Part shown: one piece after another, positions 33,474 through 42,117 of the stretch
Numbering within the stretch: position 1 is the first letter of the stretch
Layout of the letters: each line of letters opens with the position of its first letter
Assembly (NCBI GenBank): GCA_965656875.1
Contig: CBFHMJ010000038.1
Span: forward strand, 62,001 to 126,000
Source: CBFHMJ01 sp965656875
GTDB taxonomy: Bacteria; Pseudomonadota; Gammaproteobacteria; Enterobacterales; Alteromonadaceae
Direction: 5' to 3'
DNA length: 64,000 nt
Program-made: the position numbers and the translations under genes
The notes under the pieces: model-generated
What the model was told of the DNA's origin: nothing
Database searches by the model: none
Seen by the model: only the letters and a program-made list of their open reading frames with translations

Positions 33474-34121
33474 TTAATTATCAACCTCTAACAATTGTTG
33501 AATGTGTTGCCGCACCGTCGTAGAGAAGTTTAAATTTAACCGCTCAAACTCGGGTTCAGCCAGTACATTTCTTAACACATCAGAAGGATGAGAAACATGC
33601 CAGGCGCCTATAATCGCCTGATGTATTTGTAATAATCGTGTCGATGCATCTTGCTCATTGAAGCCTGCATATTTCTGCATTAACTCCACTAAAACACCAA
33701 ATCTCATTAACAACTCTCGCTTAAATTCTCGAGCTTCATCTTCACGGAGATTTTGTTCCAGCATTATATGCAAAATAGCACTTAACTGCGCATATTCAGG
33801 GCAATCGTCAAGCGCACTGATGATCGCATCAGACACTTTCATATCTGCTCCACGCTCTGACATGCCAGACGTCGCAGCAGATACAACACATTGTATAAAT
33901 CGCTCTAAGGCTTGTTGATACAGTGCCAGAAACAGCGTTTCCTTATTTCTGAAATAGCGATACAACGCAGCTTTAGTAATACCAATATCTGCCGCCAGAT
34001 GTATAAGATTGATCTGGTCGAAACTCTGTTGGCTCAAACGGTGTCTGGCAGCATCTAAAATTTGTTGCCGCCTTAATTCCTTTTGAGCTTCACTTTTTGC
34101 GCGTTGTTTAATCTTAACCAT
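33474..34121 (-). CDS. TetR/AcrR-family transcriptional regulator
   Basis: This 215-residue repressor has an N-terminal helix-turn-helix: RRQQILDAARHRLSQQSFDQ, then IHLAADIGITKAALYRYFRNKETLF. The C-terminal two-thirds is the ligand-binding domain, which is unconserved, so the inducer is unknown. It starts two bases after the SDR stop and ends 45 bases before ydbH, so it may control the SDR gene or the operon. Confidence 0.92.
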   Translation of the reverse strand: MVKIKQRAKSEAQKELRRQQILDAARHRLSQQSFDQINLIHLAADIGITKAALYRYFRNKETLFLALYQQALERFIQCVVSAATSGMSERGADMKVSDAIISALDDCPEYAQLSAILHIMLEQNLREDEAREFKRELLMRFGVLVELMQKYAGFNEQDASTRLLQIHQAIIGAWHVSHPSDVLRNVLAEPEFERLNLNFSTTVRQHIQQLLEVDN

Positions 34122-34123
34122 GT

Positions 34124-34882
34124 TCAGGACTGAATAAGTTTAACTATTTTTCTGACTAACCATCGTGGTGATAATCTGACAGAAAATACACCGAATTTGT
34201 TTTTGAGACCAGGCACAACCACAGCTTTATGCTTTAAACGTAGTGATTCGCTCACCACATCATCACTTTTCATCGCTCCCGCTTTAAACAATAGCGTATT
34301 GTGCATGTCCGCTACATCGGCGAATTCAGATTCCGTGGCACCAGGGCATAATGCACTCACATGAATATCTTTATTAATGAGCTCTTCATGCAACGCTTCT
34401 GTAAATGACAATACAAAAGCTTTTGTCGCGTAATATATTGCCATTCCAGGCCCGGGCTGAAATCCGGCTGACGATGCAACATTAATAATGAAAGGATGTT
34501 CCCCGGCCAATACCGGAATAAAACGATGCGTGATATCGACAAGCACGTTCACATTGAGTTGAATCATTGATAACTGACGTGTGCGATCAAGTTCATCAAA
34601 TGATCCTCGTAAACCAAACCCTGCGTTATTGATCACACCATTAAGTGTTGAGGTTATAGATAGAACCTGCTTTTCTAATCGTGAAGCAGCATCCGATTCA
34701 GCCAAATCAATAGCGATGACATGAACCGCAACCCCATATTTACGAGTTAAAATGTCTGCCAGTTCACGTAGGTTCTTTTCTCGTCGGGCAACCAGTATTA
34801 ACGAAAAGCCTTGTCTGGCCAGATGCTCTGCAAACGTTTTACCTATGCCAGCACTGGCTCCGGTAATCAATACAGTATTCAT
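34124..34882 (-). CDS. Short-chain dehydrogenase/reductase
   Basis: This 252-residue Rossmann oxidoreductase shows the NADP-type motif VLITGASAGIGKTFAEHLA, the NNAG element as VINNAGFGLRG, the catalytic Ser in NVASSAGF and Tyr/Lys in YYATKAFVLSF. It resembles DltE/YqjQ-type SDRs that act on lipids or ketones. The ATG at 34882 has GAGG six bases upstream and is preferred over 34903. It is co-transcribed with the TetR gene. Confidence 0.93.
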   Translation of the reverse strand: MNTVLITGASAGIGKTFAEHLARQGFSLILVARREKNLRELADILTRKYGVAVHVIAIDLAESDAASRLEKQVLSITSTLNGVINNAGFGLRGSFDELDRTRQLSMIQLNVNVLVDITHRFIPVLAGEHPFIINVASSAGFQPGPGMAIYYATKAFVLSFTEALHEELINKDIHVSALCPGATESEFADVADMHNTLLFKAGAMKSDDVVSESLRLKHKAVVVPGLKNKFGVFSVRLSPRWLVRKIVKLIQS

Positions 34883-35098
34883 AGTTGCCTCTTTCTCTGT
34901 CATTACATTGTTCGACTCAGCTAAACGCTTTAGGATTCAGCTAAAAATTATCAACCCATTAAATAACCCTGAGTAACTTAATGGTTGGCGCATAATATAA
35001 ATTGAGAATTCGGCCTTGTAAATAACCCAAAGTTACTTAAATAACAAATAATAATTGAAATGGTGGATGGTTGACTGGCTAAATAACTAACATAGTGA

Positions 35099-35239
35099 CC
35101 AGGGTCTGCTGGCCTTTGCGGGTTAAATGTTGTTTGACGTTAATACCGTTCAGGTAAGGCGCACAGTTTTTATAGGCTCTATCCAACATAAAAATACTGT
35201 CCGCCATCCTATTGCTCCATCACTAAACGAAAATAGAAA
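35099..35239 (+). repeat. Dispersed intergenic repeat, copy A
   Basis: The gap from 34883 to 35247 carries no gene; its right half is a repeat shared with 59963-60120 and partly with 62151-62240. The core alignment runs from GGTCTGCTGGCCTTTGCGGG through TGTTGTTTGACG to GTTCAGGTAAGGCGCACAG, and a second conserved edge is AAACGAAAATAG. The middle is divergent. It ends just before the stop of the SEL1/P4H gene. Confidence 0.6.
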
Positions 35240-35247
35240 CAGAACAA

Positions 35248-36588
35248 CTATATTGCATCATAGATTGTCGTGGTTTCACGCATCCACTTCACTGCAAGCC
35301 ATTTCTCTCCAGCCATAACTGGCGTTCCTGCATGTAAGCTTGATGGATAAGGCTTGCCATCCTGATCACAGTTATCAAAACGAACGGCATGACCAATTTT
35401 GGCATTAACTTCAACGCCCAGATGAGGAAAGCTGGTTGCCCCGCCTTTCTCAACATTGTTGAGATAAACAATGATTGTCTTCAATCGCTGTCCACCCTGA
35501 GCCATCAAATCTTCACTTGATGCCAGCGTTGGATCAAAGTAATCAAAATGAGGACGATACTCCTGACCTTGCCCGTAAAACAATACAGAAACCGGTTCAC
35601 TTGATGGCATGCTATGTGACACCGCAGCGCACATTCTTCGCTCGAGTAAGCGAACAACGGCATCGACCGTCGAATCCGAATAGAACATTGATTGGCTGGT
35701 TCTGACACCTGATTCCTGAAAATTACCATCCTTCACCAGACTAATCACTTCTGAACGTCTCATATGAGGATGCGCCTGATTCATTAACCAGGCGCATTCT
35801 TCAACTGAAAAGAATGATTTGCTCCAGGCAACATCAGGGCTGGAATTAAGCGTTTTCCAATGGCTACTCTGATTAACAATCGCATAATTCTCGGGCACAT
35901 TGCCAAGCCCGGGCGGCATTGCAGAAAGAGGATAATGTTGTTGGATATGAGCCTGAATTTGCGCATTATCAGTCAAGGTCAGACGTTCATAGGCGAGATT
36001 GTAATAATCAGCGGCATGTGGAAACTGTGCTTCTGCTGCGAAATATAACCAGTAAAACGCCGCATCTGGATCTTCTTTTATACCGATGCCATGTAATAAG
36101 CGGTATCCGTAACAGAATCGACTGCATGCATCACCAGAATGTGCGCCTCGGGCAAACCACTGAGTCGCTCGTTCCTGATCCCACTGAGCAACAAGAAATC
36201 CAAGAGTCCGCATCGCAGGCGGATAACCCTCAGCCGCTGCAACCGCAAAACCCTCCAGCGCAGCCTGATAATTAACCTGATGATTGATACCAAGGAAATT
36301 CAGTTCGGCCAACCGATATATTGATTGAAGATCGCCTTGTTCCGCCGCCTGTCGATACCAGAATGCAGCTTGTTCAAAATCACGCTTGACCTGCATACCT
36401 TTATGAAACAGATAACCAAAAGCATCTTGTGCTTCGGCTAATCCTGCCTGAGCAGCTTTTCTCAGCCAGTGTTCCATATCCTCAAGTTGATTTTGTTGAA
36501 AATAATATTTTCCCAGTGCTAACTGACTAACCGCATCACCTGCACTGGCCTGATTTACTAATTGTTGTACGTTAAGTTGTTGTTGCAC
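35248..36588 (-). CDS. SEL1-repeat protein fused to a prolyl 4-hydroxylase-type 2OG-Fe(II) oxygenase
   Basis: This 446-residue fusion has about five SEL1-like helical repeats in its first half (for example AVSQLALGKYYFQQ, AEAQDAFGYLFHKGM, AAFWYRQAAEQGD and ATQWFARGAHSGD). The oxygenase domain follows from about residue 245. Iron ligands are His347 and Asp349 in YRPHFDYF and His419 in SSLHAGTPV, with the 2-oxoglutarate-binding Lys429 in AGEKWLAVKWM. The GTG at 36588 is chosen because AAAGG lies seven bases upstream; an earlier GTG at 36642 lacks a site. It probably hydroxylates a protein or amino-acid residue bound by the repeats. It is monocistronic. Confidence 0.85.
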   Translation of the reverse strand: MQQQLNVQQLVNQASAGDAVSQLALGKYYFQQNQLEDMEHWLRKAAQAGLAEAQDAFGYLFHKGMQVKRDFEQAAFWYRQAAEQGDLQSIYRLAELNFLGINHQVNYQAALEGFAVAAAEGYPPAMRTLGFLVAQWDQERATQWFARGAHSGDACSRFCYGYRLLHGIGIKEDPDAAFYWLYFAAEAQFPHAADYYNLAYERLTLTDNAQIQAHIQQHYPLSAMPPGLGNVPENYAIVNQSSHWKTLNSSPDVAWSKSFFSVEECAWLMNQAHPHMRRSEVISLVKDGNFQESGVRTSQSMFYSDSTVDAVVRLLERRMCAAVSHSMPSSEPVSVLFYGQGQEYRPHFDYFDPTLASSEDLMAQGGQRLKTIIVYLNNVEKGGATSFPHLGVEVNAKIGHAVRFDNCDQDGKPYPSSLHAGTPVMAGEKWLAVKWMRETTTIYDAI

Positions 36589-36833
36589 ATCCTGACCTTT
36601 ATAGTTATTGAGATGGTCTTTTTCTGAGCAAGTCTGATACACATGCTCAAAAGGAAATTAAGCAATACTCACCTTAACCTTATCAATTTTCCCCTGCAAT
36701 AGCGTAAAAGCTATTCGTTGCCCTCAATTTATCAGACGAGCAACTATATTTGATCGATCAACACCCTCGATCCTGACACTAAAAAGTGCTTGTATAACCG
36801 ATAAATAATCAAACCTCATCCTGAAACTCTACT

Positions 36834-38255
36834 ATGCAATCCACGTTAGCAACTCTTGATGAAATTGTTTCATCACTCAATGTTTTTGTCTGGAATTACA
36901 CACTGATCTATTTACTGATCGGTGTCGGCCTGTGGTTCACTGTTCGCCTGCGTTTTATCCAGTTCAGACACTTCACTCATATGTTCACCATCATGAAACA
37001 CAGTCGCGGTGAATCATCGTTTGGTATCTCCTCTTTCCAGGCACTGTGTACCACACTCGCTGCAAGAGTAGGCACCGGAAATCTCGCAGGTGTAGCCGTC
37101 GCAATCAGTCTGGGTGGCGCAGGTGCCGTATTCTGGATGTGGATTATTGCTTTACTGGGAATGGCAACGTCTTTCGCAGAATGCACGCTGGCACAGCTCT
37201 ATAAACGTAAAACAGAAGAAGGAACCTTTAAGGGAGGACCGGCCTATTACATGACACAAGGCGCTAAAAAACCTTTACTGGCTGCGTTGTATTCAGGTTG
37301 CTTGTTCTTTGGTTACGGCTTTGTATTTAGCATGGTTCAGTCCAACACGATTAGCGATGCGTTTGCGGCCAGCTATGATATTCAACCTTTGCACTCTGGA
37401 ATTTTTGTCACCCTGTTAACCGCTGTCATTGTATTGGGAGGACTCAGGAGTATTGCTCGATTTGCAGAATACGTTGTTCCATTTATGGCACTCAGTTACC
37501 TGGCTGTCACTCTGTATGTGTTGATGCTGAATATTACGCTTCTTCCCGAGGTAATCACTCAAATAGTGACCTCAGCATTTGGCTGGCAGGAAGCCGGTGG
37601 CGGTCTGGTTGGCGCAGCAATCGTACAAGGCGTTAAACGCGGACTTTATTCAAATGAAGCAGGAACAGGCAGTGCGCCAAATGCGGCAGCGGCAGCAGAC
37701 CCGGTTCCGCCACATCCGGTATCACAGGGCTATGTACAAATGCTCGGCGTCGTCGTGGACACCCTGGTAATTTGTTCATGTACTGCTTTTATTATTCTAT
37801 TGGGCGGTGCAGGCCAACAAGAACAAATGGAAGGGATTCGTATGACACAAAATGCCCTCGTTCACCATGTTGGTCCCTGGGGAAGTGATTTCATTTCACT
37901 ATCAATTTTCTTTTTCTGTATTACATCTATTGTGGCTAACTATGCCTATGCCGAAAATTCACTATCCTTTGTAAAACTGAATAATAAACCTGGAAAGTGG
38001 TTTTTCAGAACCGGCTTTCTTGTGATGGTGTTAGTTGGATCAGTCGCTACATTGCCTCAGGTTATTGCGATGGCTGATTTAGCATTTGGGCTTATGGCCA
38101 TACTGAACATTATTTCACTCTTTTTGCTCAGTAAAACCATCGTGTATATCACTCGTCATTATAATCAACAGTTACACACATCTTCTCTGCCTCAATACAA
38201 ACCTGATGCCAATGAACAAAAACAGTTAAATCTGTTCCCAGATAGCTGGAAATAG
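36834..38255 (+). CDS. AGCS-family sodium:amino-acid symporter
   Basis: This 473-residue membrane protein has about 11 helices and imports alanine or glycine with sodium. Its family marks are TLAARVGTGNLAGVAVAISL (split here from its continuation GGAGAVFWMW), QSNTISDAF and GLYSNEAGTGSAPNAAAAAD with the following VSQGYVQMLGVVVDT. The start is the first in-frame ATG after a spacer with no strong ribosome-binding site. No riboswitch is visible upstream. A hairpin follows. Confidence 0.92.
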   Translation: MQSTLATLDEIVSSLNVFVWNYTLIYLLIGVGLWFTVRLRFIQFRHFTHMFTIMKHSRGESSFGISSFQALCTTLAARVGTGNLAGVAVAISLGGAGAVFWMWIIALLGMATSFAECTLAQLYKRKTEEGTFKGGPAYYMTQGAKKPLLAALYSGCLFFGYGFVFSMVQSNTISDAFAASYDIQPLHSGIFVTLLTAVIVLGGLRSIARFAEYVVPFMALSYLAVTLYVLMLNITLLPEVITQIVTSAFGWQEAGGGLVGAAIVQGVKRGLYSNEAGTGSAPNAAAAADPVPPHPVSQGYVQMLGVVVDTLVICSCTAFIILLGGAGQQEQMEGIRMTQNALVHHVGPWGSDFISLSIFFFCITSIVANYAYAENSLSFVKLNNKPGKWFFRTGFLVMVLVGSVATLPQVIAMADLAFGLMAILNIISLFLLSKTIVYITRHYNQQLHTSSLPQYKPDANEQKQLNLFPDSWK

Positions 38256-38267
38256 CCCTCAACCTGT

Positions 38268-38290
38268 ATGGCCAGTGCTATTCTGGCCAT
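38268..38290 (+). terminator. Hairpin terminator after the AGCS gene
   Basis: ATGGCCAG (38268-38275) pairs with CTGGCCAT (38283-38290) across seven bases, followed by ATTTATG. It lies 13 bases after the stop. Confidence 0.65.
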
Positions 38291-38657
38291 ATTTATGAAC
38301 CTGTTTAATTCACTTCAATTACCACCAGAAAATTATCAACCTATTGATAATTAATATTATTATTTAAAATCCTCAGCAATACCTTCAAAAATAAATTTTC
38401 CTAAAACAAATACTTCACTAATCTTAATTATTATTGTACGATTATTCGAAACATCATTCACCTGGGTGAAAAATGTTTTGAACTACCAGAAGACAAAGCC
38501 ATAGTTCAGGGACGAACACTGGTTCGGGGGGAGCAATCGTCGTTTACCGGTAGTCAATTCTCATATCCTGCCCTTGCAGGTTTTCGAGTAGCGCGCTTAT
38601 CAGTGCTTACTGACTGATATTACTGGACTTTAACTCCAACAGACGAGAAACCCGGTC
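38291..38657. other. Intergenic region before the monooxygenase gene
   Basis: These 367 bases change from very AT-rich (to about 38460) to a more mixed composition. I find no ORF or RNA gene. It should contain the promoter of the 38.7-42 kb gene group. Confidence 0.5.
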
Positions 38658-40370
38658 ATGAAACCAATCAGAAATGCGAACTTAGCAACTACGAATAATG
38701 AGGAAACACCCCGCCATATTCAATCAGGAAAAAACACCATAACGACACAAGTCATTGTTGCCGGTGCAGGACCAGTCGGAATGTTCACTGCACTTAAACT
38801 TGCTCAGGCAGGACTCAGTGTTGCACTGGTTGATGCTAAACCCGGACACGCAAAGAAAGGATCAAAAGCCTGTGTTTTACAACAATCGACTCTCGATTAT
38901 CTGGATTCAGTGGGATTAGCTGATGCGGTAGAACAGCTCGGTATTCGCTGGAAAAACAATCATGTTTATTTCAAAGGTTCAAAAATAGACATTACCAGCT
39001 TTAAAGAGGCTGGCTCAGACACGTCATTCATCAACCTGCCTCAATGCACACTGGAAAGGCTTTTACACAATAAGCTAATGGCAACCGAGTTATGTTCACT
39101 GCTCTGGTCTCATCGGATTCTCGATGTACGACAGTCAAAAAATCAGGTTGAAATGTTGGTGGAAGGGCCTGAAAACAAGGTAAGAATTAAAGGACGATTT
39201 CTTTTATCCTGCGATGGCGTGGATAGTCCGGTCAGGCAACTTTGTGGCCTGAGTTGGAGCGGTGTTTCCTCGACAGATCAGGTGTTAGTTGCTGATATAC
39301 AGGCAGAACTTCCACTTGAACCCGCAAGACACATCCATTTTAATGCGCCCTCCAATCCGGGAAGACAAATCGTTATACAGCCAACGGGTTTAGACGAATG
39401 GCGGATTGAATGGCAATTGCCTGGCACGTATGACACATACAATGAACGGCATAGCGGCGAACTTCATCGACGGATTCGTCAGCTCATTGGGACGATTCCT
39501 TTTCAACTCCAGTGGGACAGTACTCGAAAATGCCATCATCGAATTATTAATCAGTTTCGAAGTGGTCGAATTTTTTTCCTCGGTGATGCTGCTCATACAT
39601 TTTCGCCCGTTTCTTCCCTGAGCCTGAATTTCGGCCTGGCGGATGCCAATAATCTATGCTGGAAACTGCTGATGGTGATGTCTGGCAAAGCGCCCGCGCC
39701 TTTGCTTGATACCTATCACGCCGAACGATATCCCATTACCGTTCAGCAACTCAAACTCGATCAGGCGAACTCAGGCAGTAATGCATCTATTAATAATTTT
39801 ACGCAGTGGTATCGAAAAACCCTGTTCAAGCTCTTATCAGCGGTAAGTTTTTTACAACGCTACACCACCAGAATGCATTTACCGGTTGTGACGCAATATC
39901 AACATTCGCCCGTGATCCAGCTGGAAAAGCAACACGAAATGGCAGGCCATTATTTACCAGATTTCCCAATATGGTTTAAGCAGAAAAAAACACGGATTCA
40001 GAAACTCACAGGTAAACGATTCATCCTGTTGTGTTTGTGCAACGACCAGTCCCAGGCCCGGTTTGTGGCAAGACAACTCGTAGCAAAACTACAAGTGCTA
40101 TCACCACGAACATTGATAGCCGTACCTTACAACGAAAAAGAGCCTGAAGTTCCACACAAATATCTGAGTGTTCGCTATCAACCGTCTTCACTCGCGAAAC
40201 GTTGCCCGTCACTGATAAATCATTGGGTACTGGTAAGGCCGGATGGCTATATCGCCTGGAGCCATAAAACTGGCCATATTGATCAAATCGAAAGCTGCAT
40301 GAAACTCGCGTTGGGTGACGCTTTATCAACAGAGAAAGTAGCCCAAAACACAATGACTCACGCAGCCTGA
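38658..40370 (+). CDS. FAD-dependent aromatic-hydroxylase-type monooxygenase
   Basis: This 570-residue enzyme belongs to the class A flavoprotein monooxygenases (PHBH/UbiH/PcpB fold). The dinucleotide motif is VIVAGAGPVGMFTALKLAQA at about residue 33, the DG motif is FLLSCDGVDSPVRQL, and the GD motif is RIFFLGDAAHTFSP. In most relatives the GD motif continues with a Gly-rich GGxGLN-type loop; here it reads VSSLSLNFGLADANNL, an unusual change near the flavin. The C-terminal 130 residues form a thioredoxin-like domain as in phenol hydroxylases. It leads a three-gene group with a class IV aminotransferase and an unknown protein. The substrate is unknown. Confidence 0.85.
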   Translation: MKPIRNANLATTNNEETPRHIQSGKNTITTQVIVAGAGPVGMFTALKLAQAGLSVALVDAKPGHAKKGSKACVLQQSTLDYLDSVGLADAVEQLGIRWKNNHVYFKGSKIDITSFKEAGSDTSFINLPQCTLERLLHNKLMATELCSLLWSHRILDVRQSKNQVEMLVEGPENKVRIKGRFLLSCDGVDSPVRQLCGLSWSGVSSTDQVLVADIQAELPLEPARHIHFNAPSNPGRQIVIQPTGLDEWRIEWQLPGTYDTYNERHSGELHRRIRQLIGTIPFQLQWDSTRKCHHRIINQFRSGRIFFLGDAAHTFSPVSSLSLNFGLADANNLCWKLLMVMSGKAPAPLLDTYHAERYPITVQQLKLDQANSGSNASINNFTQWYRKTLFKLLSAVSFLQRYTTRMHLPVVTQYQHSPVIQLEKQHEMAGHYLPDFPIWFKQKKTRIQKLTGKRFILLCLCNDQSQARFVARQLVAKLQVLSPRTLIAVPYNEKEPEVPHKYLSVRYQPSSLAKRCPSLINHWVLVRPDGYIAWSHKTGHIDQIESCMKLALGDALSTEKVAQNTMTHAA

Positions 40371-40499
40371 ACATCGAATATATTTTCACGAAAAATCGTC
40401 ATGTAAAGGAATTCATTTGTGGTCAGTAGTTACAGCCACATCATAAAAAAAGGGTTAACACCTGAAACTCGTTGTTATTGGTAATATTTGGGAAAGCCT

Positions 40500-41435
40500 A
40501 TGAAAGAAACTCAGAAGTATCTATGGCAGAACGGTAATATCATTGCTCATCACGAAAGCGTCCAGCCATCACAAGAAATAAGTAGTACCTGGTTACTCAC
40601 CATTTTTGAAGACATTCGAGCGTACTGGCAAGCATCCAGTCGCCATCAACAATTATTCAGACCTCAGGATCACATTCAACGATTCAGACAGTCACTTACA
40701 TGCCTCGCACGTCATTCTTCATTTAGTAATGATGACTTGTTACAAGGCTGTATACGGGTGTTGGCTGAAAATAACATCAAGGAAGATGCTCACCTGATCA
40801 TGTCTGCAACCGTGCCACATTCACGTTGTATGCCTTGTTCAGTGCCTCATCGACAAATGAATCAACCTTTAGTGACGATTTCAGTCGTTACAGCAACTCA
40901 TTCAGCTAAAACGGATACCGGCATAAGTTGCATGATTTCAAACTGGCGACAAATTAATGATGATGCTATTCCTGCTGTCATAAAATCAAATGCCCATTAC
41001 ACCAACACCTGGCTTGCCCAGAACGATGCGGTTAATTGCGGCTTTGATCACGCCATTATGCTCAATCAAAATGGCAAGCTTAGCCAGGCGGCTGAATATA
41101 ACCTGGCCGTTATTAGCGGTAATAATTTAATTGCACCGCCAGCACTCAACGCAATCACAGGCGGTATCACACTAGATACCATTATGCATATGGCGACCAA
41201 GTCAGGTTTGTCTATCCAACAACGAGAAATTGATCGCACTGAGCTTTATCTCGCTGATGAGGTAATGTTATGTGGCACCGTAGCCGAGATTCTTCCCATT
41301 ACATCAATTGACAAACGTCCCATAGGGAACGGAAAACCCGGTTTATTAACACGTCATTTTCAGCATCAATATGAAGTACTGACACGACTGGAACCTGATA
41401 CACAATGGTCAACAGCAGTTCCTGTTCAACTTTAA
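40500..41435 (+). CDS. Class IV PLP aminotransferase-like protein, divergent
   Basis: This 311-residue protein has the D-amino-acid/branched-chain aminotransferase fold and is much more divergent than the ilvE product in this window. The PLP lysine is retained as Lys162 in PAVIKSNAHYTNTWLA, as is the Glu region LSQAAEYNLAVI and the C-terminal LCGTVAEILPITSIDKRPIG. The N-terminal TWLLTIFEDIRAYW replaces the usual SVFEGIR pattern. It could be a transaminase or a lyase of the ADC-lyase type. The ATG at 40500 follows GGGAA; a TTG at 40488 is less likely. It lies 129 bases after the monooxygenase and 26 before the next gene. Confidence 0.82.
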   Translation: MKETQKYLWQNGNIIAHHESVQPSQEISSTWLLTIFEDIRAYWQASSRHQQLFRPQDHIQRFRQSLTCLARHSSFSNDDLLQGCIRVLAENNIKEDAHLIMSATVPHSRCMPCSVPHRQMNQPLVTISVVTATHSAKTDTGISCMISNWRQINDDAIPAVIKSNAHYTNTWLAQNDAVNCGFDHAIMLNQNGKLSQAAEYNLAVISGNNLIAPPALNAITGGITLDTIMHMATKSGLSIQQREIDRTELYLADEVMLCGTVAEILPITSIDKRPIGNGKPGLLTRHFQHQYEVLTRLEPDTQWSTAVPVQL

Positions 41436-41461
41436 ACTGAGACCTGAAGGAGGTGAACATC

Positions 41462-42031
41462 GTGAGAGATCAAGCAAGTCGAACTACTGTTCTGTCAAGC
41501 AACTCTTTGACGGCAGGCAATATAAGATGTGTGAATCTACTCCCAGCCAATTCGACATTACAAAAGCCGCTGTCCTCAGTCTGGCCGCTCCCGGTGTTAC
41601 CTCGCATCCGCTCCAGAGCATTAGTCTTCGATCTGGATTTATCAGATATTCCATCAGATAAACCGCTGAAGCTTACCGAATCGCTACTTAAAAATGCGCT
41701 GTCCCATGCCGATCATGAACTCCTTCAAGCGTGTGACTGTGATAGCTGGCTCATTATCAGAATTCAAAGTAATACTCAGCAACAATGCCTGCTCGATCAA
41801 CGGGCCTCTGACTGGTTAGTTTGTCAAAACATCATCGGTATTTGCTGTAATCTGCAATTTCATCAACACAATACTTCATCACCATTGTTCACCTGCCATT
41901 GTGACATACCAGCATTCGTTGACAGAGGATTACACATCATGGCTTGCACCAGCCATTATCAGCAATACTCCGTTATCGTCTCGCAGCTCATTTTGCTATT
42001 TCACGTAAATCAGGGAAAGATTTTGTATTAA
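41462..42031 (+). CDS. Unknown protein of the monooxygenase/aminotransferase cassette
   Basis: I do not recognise this 189-residue protein. It starts with GTG at 41462, supported by a near-perfect AAGGAGG eight bases upstream, so it is very likely translated. It is unusually rich in cysteine (about ten, including ACDCDSW, VCQNIIGICCN and TCHCD) and has no signal peptide or clear membrane segment. The middle LVFDLDLSDIPSD and the C-terminal HYQQYSVIVSQLILLFH suggest a compact alpha/beta protein. Tight spacing to the aminotransferase suggests a shared function. Confidence 0.7.
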   Translation: MRDQASRTTVLSSNSLTAGNIRCVNLLPANSTLQKPLSSVWPLPVLPRIRSRALVFDLDLSDIPSDKPLKLTESLLKNALSHADHELLQACDCDSWLIIRIQSNTQQQCLLDQRASDWLVCQNIIGICCNLQFHQHNTSSPLFTCHCDIPAFVDRGLHIMACTSHYQQYSVIVSQLILLFHVNQGKILY

Positions 42032-42117
42032 TTTTCACACTGAACAGCAAATCTGGCGTTTCTCGTCGTATTGACTCTGGTATTATGACGGCCTGCAAAC
42101 AATTTCTTTAACGCCTG

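Noticed and set aside
36589..36833. Glycine-type riboswitch before the AGCS transporter gene
   Set aside because: Only a small AATAGC/GCTATT hairpin is visible; the conserved glycine-riboswitch cores are absent.
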